From NCBI GenBank assembly GCA_020746105.1, contig CM036657.1, forward strand, positions 6,998,644 to 7,062,643: a stretch of 64,000 bases of DNA. The letters are read 5' to 3'. Within the stretch, counting starts at the first letter, position 1. The number at the start of each line of letters is the position of its first letter. The notes beneath the pieces are model-generated. The model did no database searches. It was not told the DNA's origin and saw nothing but the letters and a program-made list of their open reading frames with translations. The translations under genes and the position numbers were made by a program. This document shows, piece after piece, positions 53,507 through 64,000 of the stretch. This DNA is from Trogon surrucura (Eukaryota; Chordata; Aves; Trogoniformes; Trogonidae).

Positions 53507-53939
53507 GCACCTGGTCTACTGAAACCAGATGGGGTTCAAATGACACAAAGGGGAAAAAGGATCCTTGGTCACGAGCTGGGGGGACTCATAGAGCGTTCTT
53601 TAAACTAGATATGAAGGGGGACGGGTTGGTAGCTGGAACTAATGGAAGTAGGCAGAGCTTTAGACTAGGTATGGAAGGGGGTGGGGGTAAAAGCGAAATC
53701 ACTGAAAAGGAGCCAGTATGTAATATGCCGGTGCTTGTGGAGGAGGAATGTAGTAGCAAGATCAAACAAATTTGTAAATTAGCTAATGATCAAAATGTCA
53801 CATCAGGTTGCAGACAGAACACAAGGGTTGTCGAGAGGTCAGTTACTGTGGAAACATCTGAGTATCACTAGGAAGGTATTAGGGCTTCTCCCTTACAAAA
53901 GGTGACCCGGCTGAGGTGCATCTACACTAATGCATGCAG

Positions 53940-55565
53940 CATGGGTAACAAAGAGGAGGAACTGGAGGCCATTGTGCAGATGGAGAACTATGATGTAGTT
54001 GCCATAACAGAAACGTGGTGGGATGACTCACACAATTGAGTACTGCAGTTGATGGATATCAGCTTTTCAGAAGAGATAGACACGGTAGGAGAGGTGGTGG
54101 GGTGGCCCTCTGTGTTAGGGAGGGATATGAATGCTTAGAAATTCATCAATGTGATGACAGGGTTGAGACCTTATGGGTTAAGATGAAAGGAAAAGCCAAC
54201 AAGACTGACATGATCGTGGGAGTCTGCTACAGACCACCCAACCAGGATGAAGAAATAGATAAGATACTTTATAGGCAACTGGGTGAAGTTGCACGGACTC
54301 TACCTCTTGTTCTCATGGAAGATTTTAACTTCCCAGACATCTGCTGGAAATATAATACAGCAGAGAGGGATCAGTCCCGGAGGTTCCTGAAGTGTGTGGG
54401 AGATAACTTCCCGACACAGATGGTGACGGAGCCGACGAGGGGAAGTGCACTCCTGGACCTGCTCCTTGTTAATAGAGAAGGTCTTCTGGGGGAGGTAACT
54501 GTTAGAGGCTGTCTTGGACAAAGTGATCATGTCATGTTAGAATTCTCCATTTTTGGCGAGGTAAGGAGAGGGCTCAGCAAAATTGCCACCTTGGACTTCT
54601 GGAGGGCTGACTTTGGTCTCTTCAGGTCCATGGTTAAGGGAGTTCCTTGGGAGGCTGTTCTGGAGGGCATGGGAGCCCAGGAAGGCTGGGCATACTTTAA
54701 GGAATTAATTTTAAAGGTGCAGGAGCTGACTATACCCAAGTCACGAAAGATGAGCCGACAGGGAAGGAGACCAGCCTGGCTGAACAGAGAGCTTTGGCTG
54801 GAACTTAGGAACAAAAGGAGAGTTTATGGCCTATGGAAGAGGGGGCAGGCAAGCTATGAGGATTATAAACAAGAAGTGAAGCTGTGCAGGGAGAAAATTA
54901 GAAAGGCTAAAGCCCAACTAGAACTGAACATGGCCACTGTAGTAAAGAATAACAAGAAAAGTTTCTATAAATACATTAACAGTAAGAGGAGGTCTAGGGA
55001 GAATCTCCATCCCTTGTTGGATGCAGAGGGAAACACAGTGGCTACGGATATGGAAAAAGCTGAGGTGCTTAATGCCTTCTTTGCCTCAGTCTTCAACACT
55101 AAGATCAGCTGTTCTCTGGGCACACAGCCCCCTGAGCTGGAAGAAAGGGATGAGGAACAGAATAGGACCTACATAATCCAGGAGGAATTGGTTATGGATC
55201 TGCTTCAGAAGCTGAATCCTCATAAATCCATGGGACCTGATGGATTACACCCTAGAGTGCTGAGGGAGCTGGCGGATGTGGTTGCCAAGCCACTCTCCAT
55301 CATCTTTCAGCAGTCCTGGTTAACCGGGGATGTCCCAATGGAGTGGAGGCTGGCGAATGTAACGCCCATCTTCAAGAAGGGCAGGAAGGAGGATCCTGGT
55401 AGCTACAGACCTGTCAGTCTTACCTCAGTGCCGGGAAAGGTGATGGAACGAATAATCTCAAGAACCATCACAGAACAATTAAAAACCAACAGGGAGATCA
55501 GACCCAGTCAGCGTGGATTCATGAGGGGCAGATCCTGCTTGACAAATCTAATCTCATTCTATAAC
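53940..55565 (+). pseudogene. CR1-C ORF2 endonuclease and start of RT
   Basis: AP-endonuclease-type domain: TNACSMGNKEEELEAIV, ITETWWDDSH, VGVCYRPPNQDEE, DFNFPDICW and GQSDHVMLEF, covering the metal and DNA-binding motifs. One in-frame TGA at about 54,037 interrupts it. The open frame 54,036-55,604 then reaches the RT approach ([36 protein letters not shown]). Reading resumes at 62,239 beyond ERVL-2. Confidence 0.9.
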
Positions 55566-56006
55566 TGTACTGGGTTCAGCTGGGATAGGGTTAATTCTCA
55601 GTAAAGGAGCTAGTCGGGAATAGCTCAACCAAGCTAGTCGCTAGTCAAAGGGATATTCGATACCATCATGATGTCATGCTCTGGGTATATATATACGGAG
55701 CTGGTCGGGGTGGGGGTGCTCTCTTTCTGGTGCTCGGGCCGGGCGCGTCGCTGGGTTCCGGGTGGTGAGATCCGCGTTACATGTTACTCGCGTTATATCT
55801 GGTTAAACGTTACTGTTATTTCACTGTTATTGTTACCATTTATGTTCACCATTAAAACAAACTGTTTTTATCTCAACCCCACGGGGCTCTGCCTGCGGCT
55901 CCTTTCGGGCTCTTCCCCTCACTCTCGGTAGGGGGGAGCAAGCAAGGGAGCGACCACGTGGTTCCTTTGTTTCCTTCCCGACGGTAACTCTGCTTGAACC
56001 ACTACA
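55566..56006 (+). repeat. ERVL-2 5' LTR
   Basis: TGTACTGGGTTCAGC to ACCACTACA, 441 bp, TATATATA near 55,687. Not the same LTR family as ERVL-1 despite related pol genes. Confidence 0.95.
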
Positions 56007-56011
56007 TCTTT

Positions 56012-56029
56012 TGGCGCCCAACGTGGGGC
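56012..56029 (+). promoter_or_regulatory. ERVL-2 primer-binding site
   Basis: TGGCGCCCAACGTGGGGC, identical to the ERVL-1 site. Confidence 0.85.
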
Positions 56030-56115
56030 CAGGGGTTTGAAATAACAGCAGATTTGACAAAAGAGTGTTAAAAAGATAACTTTGTGAGATTGATTCTGCA
56101 CATTTAGTCAAGTAG

Positions 56116-56520
56116 TTGGTGGTCATCATGTTGTTTTATTTATTTACACTGTGGCATTGGCTGAATCCTTATGTATTATATATATTTCCTGCGCTGGTAT
56201 TTATCAACTGTGGAAAACGGGTCAGAGGCATAATTCTCTTGTATGGGGTGCTGACAGCTTATAATATGATTGTATCACTGGCCATGAGGGTAAGCTGGTA
56301 TTTGTATGAGGCACTATTGTCATTCCCATGCCTTGGGTGCCTCCTCTCTGAATTCATTAGTAACGGCACCGAATCTATAGGGGAAGTGGAGGAGAATGTT
56401 CTCTCCCGTTTGTCCTTCAAGCTGATCACAACAGTTTTTGAAAACTTTGAATATTCTTGGAATACCCAATCCAGCATGGTTTTCATCCTGTGTCTCCTGG
56501 TTTTGTCCTGTGTCTCCTGA
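56116..56520 (+). CDS. ERVL-2 hydrophobic leader ORF ahead of gag
   Basis: 134 codons with several hydrophobic stretches (NPYVLYIFPALVFINCG; GIILLYGVLTAYNMIVSL; a C-terminal SMVFILCLLVLSCVS) and one sequon, NGT. It stops just where the gag frame becomes readable and overlaps the next frame. In ERVL-1 the equivalent hydrophobic region is fused to gag in one frame. The two hydrophobic regions show no clear sequence match, only the same character and position. The function is unknown. Confidence 0.55.
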   Translation: MVVIMLFYLFTLWHWLNPYVLYIFPALVFINCGKRVRGIILLYGVLTAYNMIVSLAMRVSWYLYEALLSFPCLGCLLSEFISNGTESIGEVEENVLSRLSFKLITTVFENFEYSWNTQSSMVFILCLLVLSCVS

Positions 56521-57644
56521 ATGTGTGCCAGATCTTGCTCGGGGTCACACCAAAATTTTCTAAGGATATCACCCAGAGACCTGTCCTGAAGCCAGATAAC
56601 TATGAGTGGCAAGGTGTGTGGGAGAAGATGGGCAAGCTCCTAGGACAATGGTCATCTCCAGTGTTTTGGAATTTCACCCCTGAACATATACAGAATCCTA
56701 GAAAACTGGCAGAGTATTTGGAGAAGGTATGCTGTCAGCCTGGCCACTCCAAAGAAGCCCAAATCACTGCTGTGTGCTGGGGCCTGGCCCATGCCTACCG
56801 AGCCATTTTCAATGTCACCCATTATTCCCAAGGGAAAGAGGAGGCCTCTGGACCTGAAGACAAACCAGTAGATGATGTGGTTTTTCCAGTCTCTGCAATG
56901 AACGCTGCAGCTGCTCCGACCCCTGTGACAGACGCTGCGGCTGCTCCGACTCCTGTGACAAGCGCTGCGGCTTCTCCGATCTCTGTGACAGGTGCTGCGG
57001 CTGAACCAGAAAACGAGCCTGTACCAGTATCAGTTGCTCCAGTACAGAAGAAGAAGTACATGAAAAAATCGGTTCGCTTGGTGAGGGATGAAAATGAAGC
57101 AGGGCCATCACGAGAACAAGAAGGGGAGGTCGAGCCAGAGATAATCACCCAGTCTCTATCTCTCAGTGAGCTGCGAGACATGCGAAAGGACTTTGGCTGC
57201 CATCCAGGTGAACACATTATGACCTGGCTGCTCCGATGCTGGGACAGTGGAGCCGGTAGCCTGGAACTGGAGGGTAAAGAAGCCAAACAGCTGGGATCCC
57301 TCTCTAGGGAAGGGGGCACTGACAAAGTGCTTGGGAGGCAGACACAAACCCTCAGCCTCTGGAAACGCCTTCTGTCAGGCATGAGGGAAAGTTACCTCCT
57401 CAAGGAAGATATTGCATGCCACCCAGGTAAGTGGACCTCAATGGAGAGAGGTATCCAGTACCTGAGGGAACTGGCTGTGCTGGAGGTGATTTACAATAAT
57501 CCAGATAGCGAGCAGTCACCCACTGATCCAGATGAAGTCAGATGCACACAAGGCATGTGGCCGAAGTCACTACAAAGTGCACCGCAAACATACTCAAACT
57601 CCTTGGCACTGATATCCTGGAGAGAAGGGACAGACTGTGGATGA
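56457..57644 (+). pseudogene. gag: ERVL-2 gag, first part
   Basis: 395-codon frame; its first ~30 residues overlap the leader ORF and may not be native. It contains DNYEWQGVWEKMGKLLGQW, a run of imperfect 10-residue repeats (AAAAPTPVTD type, four units at about 56,903-57,010), then the capsid-like region shared with ERVL-1 (LRDMRKDFGCHPGE; GKEAKQLGSL; KWTSMERGIQYLRELAV). The frame breaks near 57,540, and a second gag piece follows. Confidence 0.82.
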
Positions 57645-58110
57645 ACTGGCTTGCAGGCTCCGGCATTACGAAGGAAGTCTGTCTTCATCTCTACAGGCTT
57701 GTGTTTCCGCCATGGAAGAACTGTCCCGGGAGGTCCAGCAGCTCAAAGTGGATATGTCCTGCTCTACACCCACACGGGCACATGTCTCAGCTGTTAGGAC
57801 TAAGTACTCCTCCGATCAAGAGAGGGAACATGGAAAACAAACACGCCGGAATACTCTCTGGTTTTACCTACGTGACCATGGAGAGGACATGAGGAAGTGG
57901 GATGGAGAACCGACTTCAGTCCTAGATGAACGTGTACGTGAGTTGTGAAAGGAAGCGGCAAAGAAGAAGGATCATCATAAGAAAAGTATTGCCCCAGTTT
58001 CCAGTGGAAAGCCCTCCAAACAAAACAGGAGAGCAGATTTTGACTCTGATCCTCCTGAAGGAACCTCTAAGTCATACTCACAAGAAGTGAGTGACTCCGA
58101 TCGAGAATAG
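57637..58110 (+). pseudogene. gag: ERVL-2 gag, C-terminal part
   Basis: Encodes a coiled-coil segment (LSSSLQACVSAMEELSREV) and a region shared with the end of ERVL-1 Gag (LWFYLRDHGEDMRKWDGEP). A TGA at about 57,946 breaks it before a Lys-rich tail. The frame that ends at TAG 58,108 is the pol frame. No zinc knuckle is present. Confidence 0.78.
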
Positions 58111-58151
58111 AGGGGCCCTGCCTCCAGCCAGGTGGAGGAGAGGGACAATCG
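58108..58151 (+). promoter_or_regulatory. Candidate gag-pol readthrough element, ERVL-2
   Basis: TAG at 58,108-58,110, hairpin arms 58,121-58,126 and 58,133-58,138, with additional CCCT/AGGG pairing outside. Identical to ERVL-1 from the stop through GAGGGACAA. The frame continues directly into protease. Confidence 0.65.
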
Positions 58152-61100
58152 GGTCTACTGGACTGTGTGGATCCGATGGCCTGGCACGTCGGCTCCACGG
58201 GAATACAAGGCTCTGATAGACACAGGCGCACAATGTACTTTGATGCCATCAGGATATAGAGAGGTAGAACCCGTCTGTATTTCTGGGGTGACAAGGGGGT
58301 CCCAGCAACTGACTGTATTGGAAGCTGAAGTAAGTCTGACTGGAAATGAGTGGCATAAACACCCTGTTGTGACTGGCCCAGATGCTCCGTGCATTCTTGG
58401 TATAGACTTCCTCAGGAGCGGGTACTTCAAAGATCCAAAAGGGTACCGGTGGGCCTTTGGGATAGCTGCTTTGGAGGCAGAGGAAATTAAACAGTTGTCC
58501 ACCTTGCCTGGTCTCTCAGAGGACTCTTCTGTGGTGGGTTTATTGAGAGTTGAAGAACAACAAGTACCAATTGCTAACTCAACAGTGCATCGGCGGCAAT
58601 ACCGCACCAACCGAGACTCCCTGGTTCCCATCCATAAGCTGATCCGTCAGCTGGAGAACCAAGGAGTTATTAGCAAAACTCCCTCACCCTTTAACAGCCC
58701 CATATGGCCAGTGCGAAAATCTAACGGGGAATGGAGACTAACAGTGGATTATTGTGGCTTGAATGAAGTTATGCTGCCATTGAGTGCTGCCGTGCCAGAC
58801 GTGCTCGAGCTTCAATATGAGCTAGAATCGAAGGCTGCCAAATGGTCTGCCACCATTGATATCGCCAATGCGTTTTTCTTGATTCCTCTGGCAGCAGAGT
58901 GCAGGCCACAGTTTGCCTTTACTTGGAGGGGCATCCAGTACACTTGGCATCAACTGCCCCAGGGGTGGAAACACAGCCCCACCATTTGCCACGGACTAAT
59001 CCATACTGCACTGGAACAGGGGGAAGCTCCAGAACACCTGCAGTACATTGATGACATTATTGTATGGGGCAATACAGCAGAAGAAGTTTTTGAGGAAGAG
59101 AGGAAGATAATTCAAATCCTTCTGAATGCCAGTTGTGCCATAAAACGTAGTAAGGTAAAAGGGCCTGCGCAGGAGATCCGGTTTTTGGGAGTAAAGTGGC
59201 AAGATGGATGGACGCCACCAGATTCCCATGGATGTGATTAATAAGATAGCAGCGATGTCCCCACCAACTAGTAAGAAGGAGACACAGGCATTCTTAGGCG
59301 CAGTGGGGTTTTGGAGGATGTACATCCCAAGTTACAGCCAGATTGTGAGCCCTCTTTTCCAGGTGACCCAGAAGAAGAACAATTTCAGCTGAGGCCCTGA
59401 ACAGCAACAAGCCTTTGAGCAGATGAAACAAGAGATTGTTCGTGCAGTATCTCTTGGGCCAGTCCGGACAGGACAAGATGTTCAAAATGTGCTTTATACT
59501 GCAGCTGGGCAGAATGGCCCTGACTGGAGTCTCTGGCAGAGGGCACCAGGGGAGACCCGAGGCCAACCCTTAGGGTTTTGGAGTCGGGCATACAGAGGAT
59601 CTGAGTCCCACTACACTGTCACTGAGAAGGAGATACTGGCAGCATATGAAGGAGTCCGAGCTGCCTCAGAAGTAATTGGTACTGAGGCATCACTCCTTTT
59701 AGTACCCCGATTTCCAGTTTCGGGCTGGATGTTCAGAGGGAGGGCCTCATCTACACATCATGCGACTGATGCCACGTGGAGTAAATGGATGGCACTGCTC
59801 ACACAACGGGCCCAAATGGGGAACCCTCATCGACCAGGAATTCTGGAGGCAATTACAAACTGGCCAGAAAGCAAGGACTTTGAAGTGTCACGGCAGGAGG
59901 AAGTGAAACGTGTGGAAGAGGCCCCACGATATAATGAACTACCGGAGAACGAGAAGCGGTACGCTCTGTTCACTGCTGGGTCCTGTCGCATTGTGGGAAA
60001 GCATCGAAGATGGAAGGCTGCTGTGTGGAGCCCCACCCGGCAAGTTGCTGAAGCCACTGAAGGGGAGAGTGAATCGAGTCAATTTGCAGAGGTAAAAGCC
60101 ATTCAACTGGCTTTAGATATTGCTGAGCGGGAAAAGCGGCCAGTGCTCTATCTCTACACTGACTCGTGGATGGTGGCAAATGCTCTGTGGGGGTGGTTAC
60201 AGCAATGGAAGCAGAATAACTGGCAACGCAGGGGCAGGCCCATGTGGGCTGCTGAACTGTGGTGGGATATTGCTGCCCGGGTGGAGAACCTGGTTGTGCA
60301 AGTACGTCATGTAGAAGCCCACATACCCAAGAATTGAGCCACAGAAGAGCACCTAAACAACCAGCAGGTAGATCGGGCTGCTAAGATCCAGGTGTCTCAG
60401 GTGGACTTGGACTGGCAGCACAAGGGTGAATTGTTCATAGCTCGGTGGGCCCATGACTCCTCAGGCCATCAGGGAAGGGACGTGACACACAGATGGGCTC
60501 GTGATCGAGGGGTGGACCTGACCATGGATGCTATCGCACAGGTTATCCATGAACGTGAAACGTGTGCTACAATCAAGCAGGCCAAGGGGGTAAAGCCTTT
60601 GTGGTATGGAGGGCGATGGATGAAATACAGAGATGGGGATGCGTGGCAGGTTGACTATATTACGCTCCCACTAACCTGTCAAGACAAGCACCATGTACTC
60701 ACAATGGTGGAGACGACCACCGGATGGCTGGAGACATACGCTGTGCCCCATGCCACTGCTCGGAACACCATCTTGGGCCTTGAAAAACAGGTACTGTGGC
60801 GACACGGCACTCCAGAGAGGATCGAGTCGGATAATGGGACTCATTTCCGGAACAGCCTCATTGACACCTGGGCCAAAGAGCACGGCATTGAGTGGGTGTA
60901 CCACATCCCATATCATGCACCAGCCTCTGGAAAAGTTGAACGGCACAATGGACTGCTAAAGAGTACATTGAGAGCAATGAGTGATGGAGCTTTCAAACAC
61001 TGGGACACAAATTTAGCAAAAGCCACATGGTTAGTAAATAATAGAGGATCTAACAATCAAGCCGGGCCTGCCCAGTCAAAACTCCCACCTACTGTGGATG

Positions 61101-61324
61101 GAGATAAAGTCCCTGTTGTGCGTATGAGGAACATGTTGGGGAAGACGATGTGGGCTGGCCCTGCCTCAGGCAAAGGCAAACCCATCCGTGGAGTTGCTTT
61201 TGCTCAGGGACCTGGGTGTACTTGGTGGGTGATGCAGAAGGATGGGGATGTTCGGTGTGTACCCCAAGGGGATTTAACTTTGGGAGAGAATAGCCAGTGG
61301 ACTAAATCATGTAATGTTAACTGA
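58132..61324 (+). pseudogene. pol: ERVL-2 pol: protease, RT, RNase H, integrase
   Basis: Protease IDTGAQCTLMP; RT with LPQGWKHSPTICHGL and YIDDIIVWGN. A frame break near 59,205 and TGA stops at about 59,390 and 60,335 split it into frames 58,132-59,241, 59,204-59,392, 59,423-60,337 and 60,392-61,324. The RNase H active-site Asp is Ala (LFTAGSC versus LFTDGSC in ERVL-1). In the integrase zinc domain the first Cys is Arg (HERETC versus HDCEIC in ERVL-1). The integrase core keeps its acidic residues (WQVDYI; ESDNGTHF; SGKVERHNG). The C-terminus runs to 61,324. Confidence 0.92.
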
Positions 61325-61792
61325 TACATTACCCTGCCAATGTATGTCATCACTGCTGCTGTTGTTATGTGTCATGTTGATTAATATTACAGTAAGAACG
61401 ACCCAGACCAGCAAAGGATAGACTACGATGAAAACGAGGGAAGGACAGCGATAAGGGAACCTGAGGTGGTGCCCAGTGACTTCCCTAAGACGACTATTTT
61501 CAAGGTTCAGACTGTGGGCACAGACCGTGCCAAAAATACAGCATGAGTTTTTGACCAAGGATACCACAATCAAGCATCATTCTCTCCTACCCTAAAGAAC
61601 TGTTACAATGAATGGAACCTCGAAGCCATGAACTCAAGGGATATACTGGAAGGGGTGTATAGATTAAGAGAGTGATATTTGTGTATATGTGCATGTGCGC
61701 ATATACGTGTATATATAACAAGAAAGCTAATGATACTTGTAAAGTATAAGATCTGAGCATGACGTAGATGGTATAGAATAAGGGATGGATAA
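61325..61792 (+). other. ERVL-2 region between pol and 3' LTR
   Basis: About 470 bp, no env or other open frame. The purine-rich stretch AATAAGGGATGG at 61,778-61,789 is the likely polypurine tract. Confidence 0.6.
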
Positions 61793-62233
61793 TGTACTGG
61801 GTTCAGCTGGGATAGGGTTAATTCTCAGTAAAGGAGCTAGTCGGGAATAGCTCAACCAAGCTAGTCGCTAGTCAAAGGGATATTCGATACCATCATGATG
61901 TCATGCTCTGGGTATATATATACGGAGCTGGTCGGGGTGGGGGTGCTCTCTTTCTGGTGCTCGGGCCGGGCGCGTCGCTGGGTTCCGGGTGGTGAGATCC
62001 GCGTTACATGTTACTCGCGTTATATCTGGTTAAACGTTACTGTTATTTCACTGTTATTGTTACCATTTATGTTCACCATTAAAACAAACTGTTTTTATCT
62101 CAACCCCACGGGGCTCTGCCTGCGGCTCCTTTCGGGCTCTTCCCCTCACTCTCGGTAGGGGGGAGCGAGCGAGGGAGCGACCACGTGGTTCCTTTGTTTC
62201 CTTCCCGCCGGTAACTCGGCTCGAACCACTACA
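61793..62233 (+). repeat. ERVL-2 3' LTR
   Basis: 441 bp. Differs from the 5' LTR at GCGAGCGAGG versus GCAAGCAAGG, CCGCCGG versus CCGACGG and CTCGGCTCG versus CTCTGCTTG. Confidence 0.95.
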
Positions 62234-62238
62234 ATAAC

Positions 62239-63342
62239 GAGGTGACCTGCTTAGTGGATGAGGGAAAGGCTGTTGATGTAGCGTACCTGGACTTCAGTAA
62301 GGCCTTTGACACCGTCCCACACAACATCCTTATGGCCAAGTTGGCTGCCCATGGTTTGGATGGGCACATACTCTGCTGGGTGAAACACTGGCTGGATGGC
62401 CGGGCCCAAAGAGTTGTGGTCAATGGAGTTAAATCCAGTTGGCGGCAAGTCACGAGTGGTGTCCCTCAGGGCTCGGTGCTGGGGCCACTCCTGTTTAACA
62501 TCTTCATCAATGATCTAGATGAGGGGATTGAGTGCACCCTCAGCAAGTTTGCAGATGACACCAAGCTGGGAGGGAGTGTCGATCTGCTGGAGGGTAGAAA
62601 GGCTCTCCAGAGGGACCTGGACAGACTGGATTGATGGGCCCAGGCCAACTGCAGGCATTTCAACAGAGCCAAGGGTAGGGTCCTGCATTTTGGTCACGGC
62701 AACCCCATGCAACGCTACAGGCTTGGGGAAGGGTGGCTGGAAGGCTGTCTGGTAGAAAAGGACCTGGGCATTCTGATCAACAGCCGGCTGAACATGAGCC
62801 AGCAGTGTGCCCAGGTGACCAAGAAGGCCAACGGCATCCTGGCTTGTGTTAGAAATTGTGTGACCAGCAGAAGTAGGGAGGTGGTTGTCCCCCTGTACTC
62901 AGCACTGGTGAGGCCACACCTTGAGTATTGTGTTCAGTTTTGGGCACCTCAGTACAGGAGAGATATCGAGGTGTTGGAGCGAATGCAGAAGAGGGCGACA
63001 AAACCGGTGAAGGGCCTGGAGAATAGACCTTACGAGAAGCGATTGAGGGAGCTGGGACTGTTCGGTTTGAGGAAGAGGAGGCTGAGGGGGGACCTCATCA
63101 TGCTCTACAATTACTTGAAAGGACATTGTAGAGAGGTTGGTGCTGGTCTCTTCTCACAGGCCATTATGGACAGAACCAGGGGCAATGGGTTCAAGTGGCA
63201 ACAGGGCAAGTTTAGACTGGACATTAGGAAGGAATTCTTCACGGAAAGAGTGGTCAGACACTGGAACAGACTGCCTAGGGAGGTGGTTGAGTCGCCATCC
63301 CTGGATGTGTTTAAGTGTCACTTAGATGTGGTGTTGGCTTAG
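62239..63342 (+). pseudogene. CR1-C ORF2 RT core and C-terminus
   Basis: Frames 62,242-62,634 ([46 protein letters not shown], intact catalytic Asp pair) and 62,707-63,342 ([19 protein letters not shown] to [14 protein letters not shown]), separated by a TGA at 62,632. The 3' end follows to 63,429. Confidence 0.92.
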
Positions 63343-63429
63343 GGGGTGAACTTGTAGTGTAGGGTTAATGGTTGGGCTCGATGATCCCAAGGGTCTTTTC
63401 CAACCTGAACTGTTCTATGATTCTATGAT

Positions 63430-63499
63430 AAGTTCGAGAAACTAGCTGCCTCTTGCTTTGTTAGAAGTGTGTGATTAAGGACCAAAATAGATAGGGAGA
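63430..63499 (+). mobile_element. ERVK-B 3' tail after CR1-C
   Basis: Matches 12,350-12,426 at the end of ERVK-1 and the M1/M2 region reading TTGCTTTGTTAGAAGTGTGTG. Stops exactly where an LTR would start. Confidence 0.75.
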
Positions 63500-64000
63500 C
63501 TCCCTTGTATTCTTCCTTCAGCCCTGGCCAAGCTGCGGGAGGAATCCAACGGAGCGAACAACACCAGACGTTCCCGCATTCAAAGTTATGTAAGGCTGTT
63601 CACTTAATAGTATAAATGCTGGACCCTCTTGCAGCGACTTCGGAAACCTCACCTACGAGTGGACGCACTGCGTAGGACTTCCCAATTGTCGGGAGGGTTC
63701 TCCAGAAACCTCCCTGCAACAGGGGCTCCCCAACGACTGCGGGTCTGGATGATTTAGGGCGATTGGTGAGGAGGACTGTAGGTACACTCAAGCAACTTGC
63801 ACCTAAAGTGTCAGAAAACACAGACATCTCACTGATTAGCCCTGTGTGCTCGACCAGCAGCACAGCCACAGTGAGATAACAGAGGCCCGGGATTGATGCA
63901 GGGGCATCTCTCGCATTCCTGCCTGGCAAAGCAGTGAATGTGAGTCCTGGGAACTCAGGCAGAGCAGCAAGTAAAACGTAACAAAGCAGTGGGATAATTA
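63500..64000. other. Unassigned sequence, possibly another LTR
   Basis: Contains a TATA-like AGTATAAATGC near 63,610 followed by CT- and G-rich sequence, as an LTR would. No second copy occurs in the window and its ends cannot be defined. No gene recognised. Confidence 0.3.

Larger units (their letters stand above)
55566..62233 (+). mobile_element. ERVL-2, full-length ERVL provirus with target duplication
   Basis: Two 441-bp LTRs, target duplication ATAAC (55,561-55,565 and 62,234-62,238), lysine primer site, leader and gag, in-frame UAG, pol through integrase, and no env. By eye the LTRs differ at about five positions, all near their 3' ends. It is inserted in CR1-C between the RT-approach codons and the AFDTVP region, so removing it restores CR1 order. 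Coding lesions make it non-autonomous. Confidence 0.95.
51688..63429 (+). mobile_element. CR1-C, nearly complete LINE split by three LTR elements
   Basis: CR1 pieces: 51,688-51,763; 52,579-52,880; 53,507-55,565; 62,234-63,429. They read in order as ORF1 (esterase region), ORF2 endonuclease, RT and the 3' end (TTCTATGATTCTATGAT). The three guests each have a perfect 5-bp duplication (GGATG, GCACC, ATAAC). About 3.6 kb of CR1 is present, the longest copy here. Confidence 0.92.
46970..63499 (+). mobile_element. ERVK-B, deleted provirus split by two CR1s
   Basis: Retroviral sequence occupies 46,970-49,297, 50,371-51,687 and 63,430-63,499. CR1-D (49,298-50,370) splits RNase H. CR1-C and its own guests (51,688-63,429) split the 3' env region. 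After CR1-C the provirus resumes with a stretch matching the end of ERVK-1 (ATAGATAGGGAGA). The expected 3' LTR does not follow. Protease and reverse transcriptase are deleted. Confidence 0.82.

Overview
The window reads as bird nuclear DNA, most likely a songbird and most likely the female-limited W chromosome. The evidence is: dense CR1 LINEs with the avian 3' end, tRNA-derived SINEs carrying a CR1 tail (the layout of the zebra finch SINE TguSINE1), many young endogenous retroviruses (ERVs), and one intact single-copy gene, ATP5F1A (known in birds as a Z/W gene pair), beside a decaying neighbour, HAUS1. The species and the W assignment are inferences.

Layout. (1) Bases 1-19,150 form a large palindrome. 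Arms of at least 4.2 kb (1-~4,226 and ~14,915-19,150) are almost identical and enclose a ~10.7 kb spacer. The arms hold a HAUS1 exon, a solo LTR, a Tc1-like DNA transposon cut by a CR1, and an ERVL LTR. The inner boundary falls inside a chimeric ERVK LTR. The outer end runs off the left edge of the window. (2) The spacer holds the rest of that nest, then a defective betaretrovirus-like provirus (ERVK-1), joined through a shared LTR to a short mosaic provirus (M1). (3) 18.2-34 kb is a broken HAUS1 gene on the + strand. It is interrupted by a second mosaic provirus (M2, 19.8-22.4 kb), a rearranged LTR (22.5-24.1 kb) and a truncated ERVL provirus (ERVL-1, 25.7-30.9 kb). ERVL-1 is flanked by a 403-bp direct duplication of a HAUS1 exon. 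(4) 34.7-45.2 kb is ATP5F1A on the - strand. All 12 coding exons are present and total 1,662 nt (553 codons plus stop), with consensus splice sites and a GC-rich promoter. (5) 45.4-64 kb is a nest of elements. An ERV1 fragment is followed by a second ERVK provirus (ERVK-B). A nearly complete CR1 (CR1-C) is inserted in ERVK-B, and CR1-C is itself split by two solo LTRs and a full-length 6.7-kb ERVL provirus (ERVL-2) with matching LTRs and a 5-bp target duplication.

How the parts relate. ATP5F1A is the only element that looks functional as a host gene. HAUS1 carries frameshifts and stops, as expected for a decaying W copy. The most unusual features are the mosaic non-autonomous ERVK family (two copies joining pieces of two retroviral lineages across A-rich junctions), an identical UAG-plus-hairpin block between gag and pol in two diverged ERVL copies, membrane-spanning leaders ahead of ERVL Gag, and a palindrome boundary mapped to a ~27-bp interval inside an LTR.
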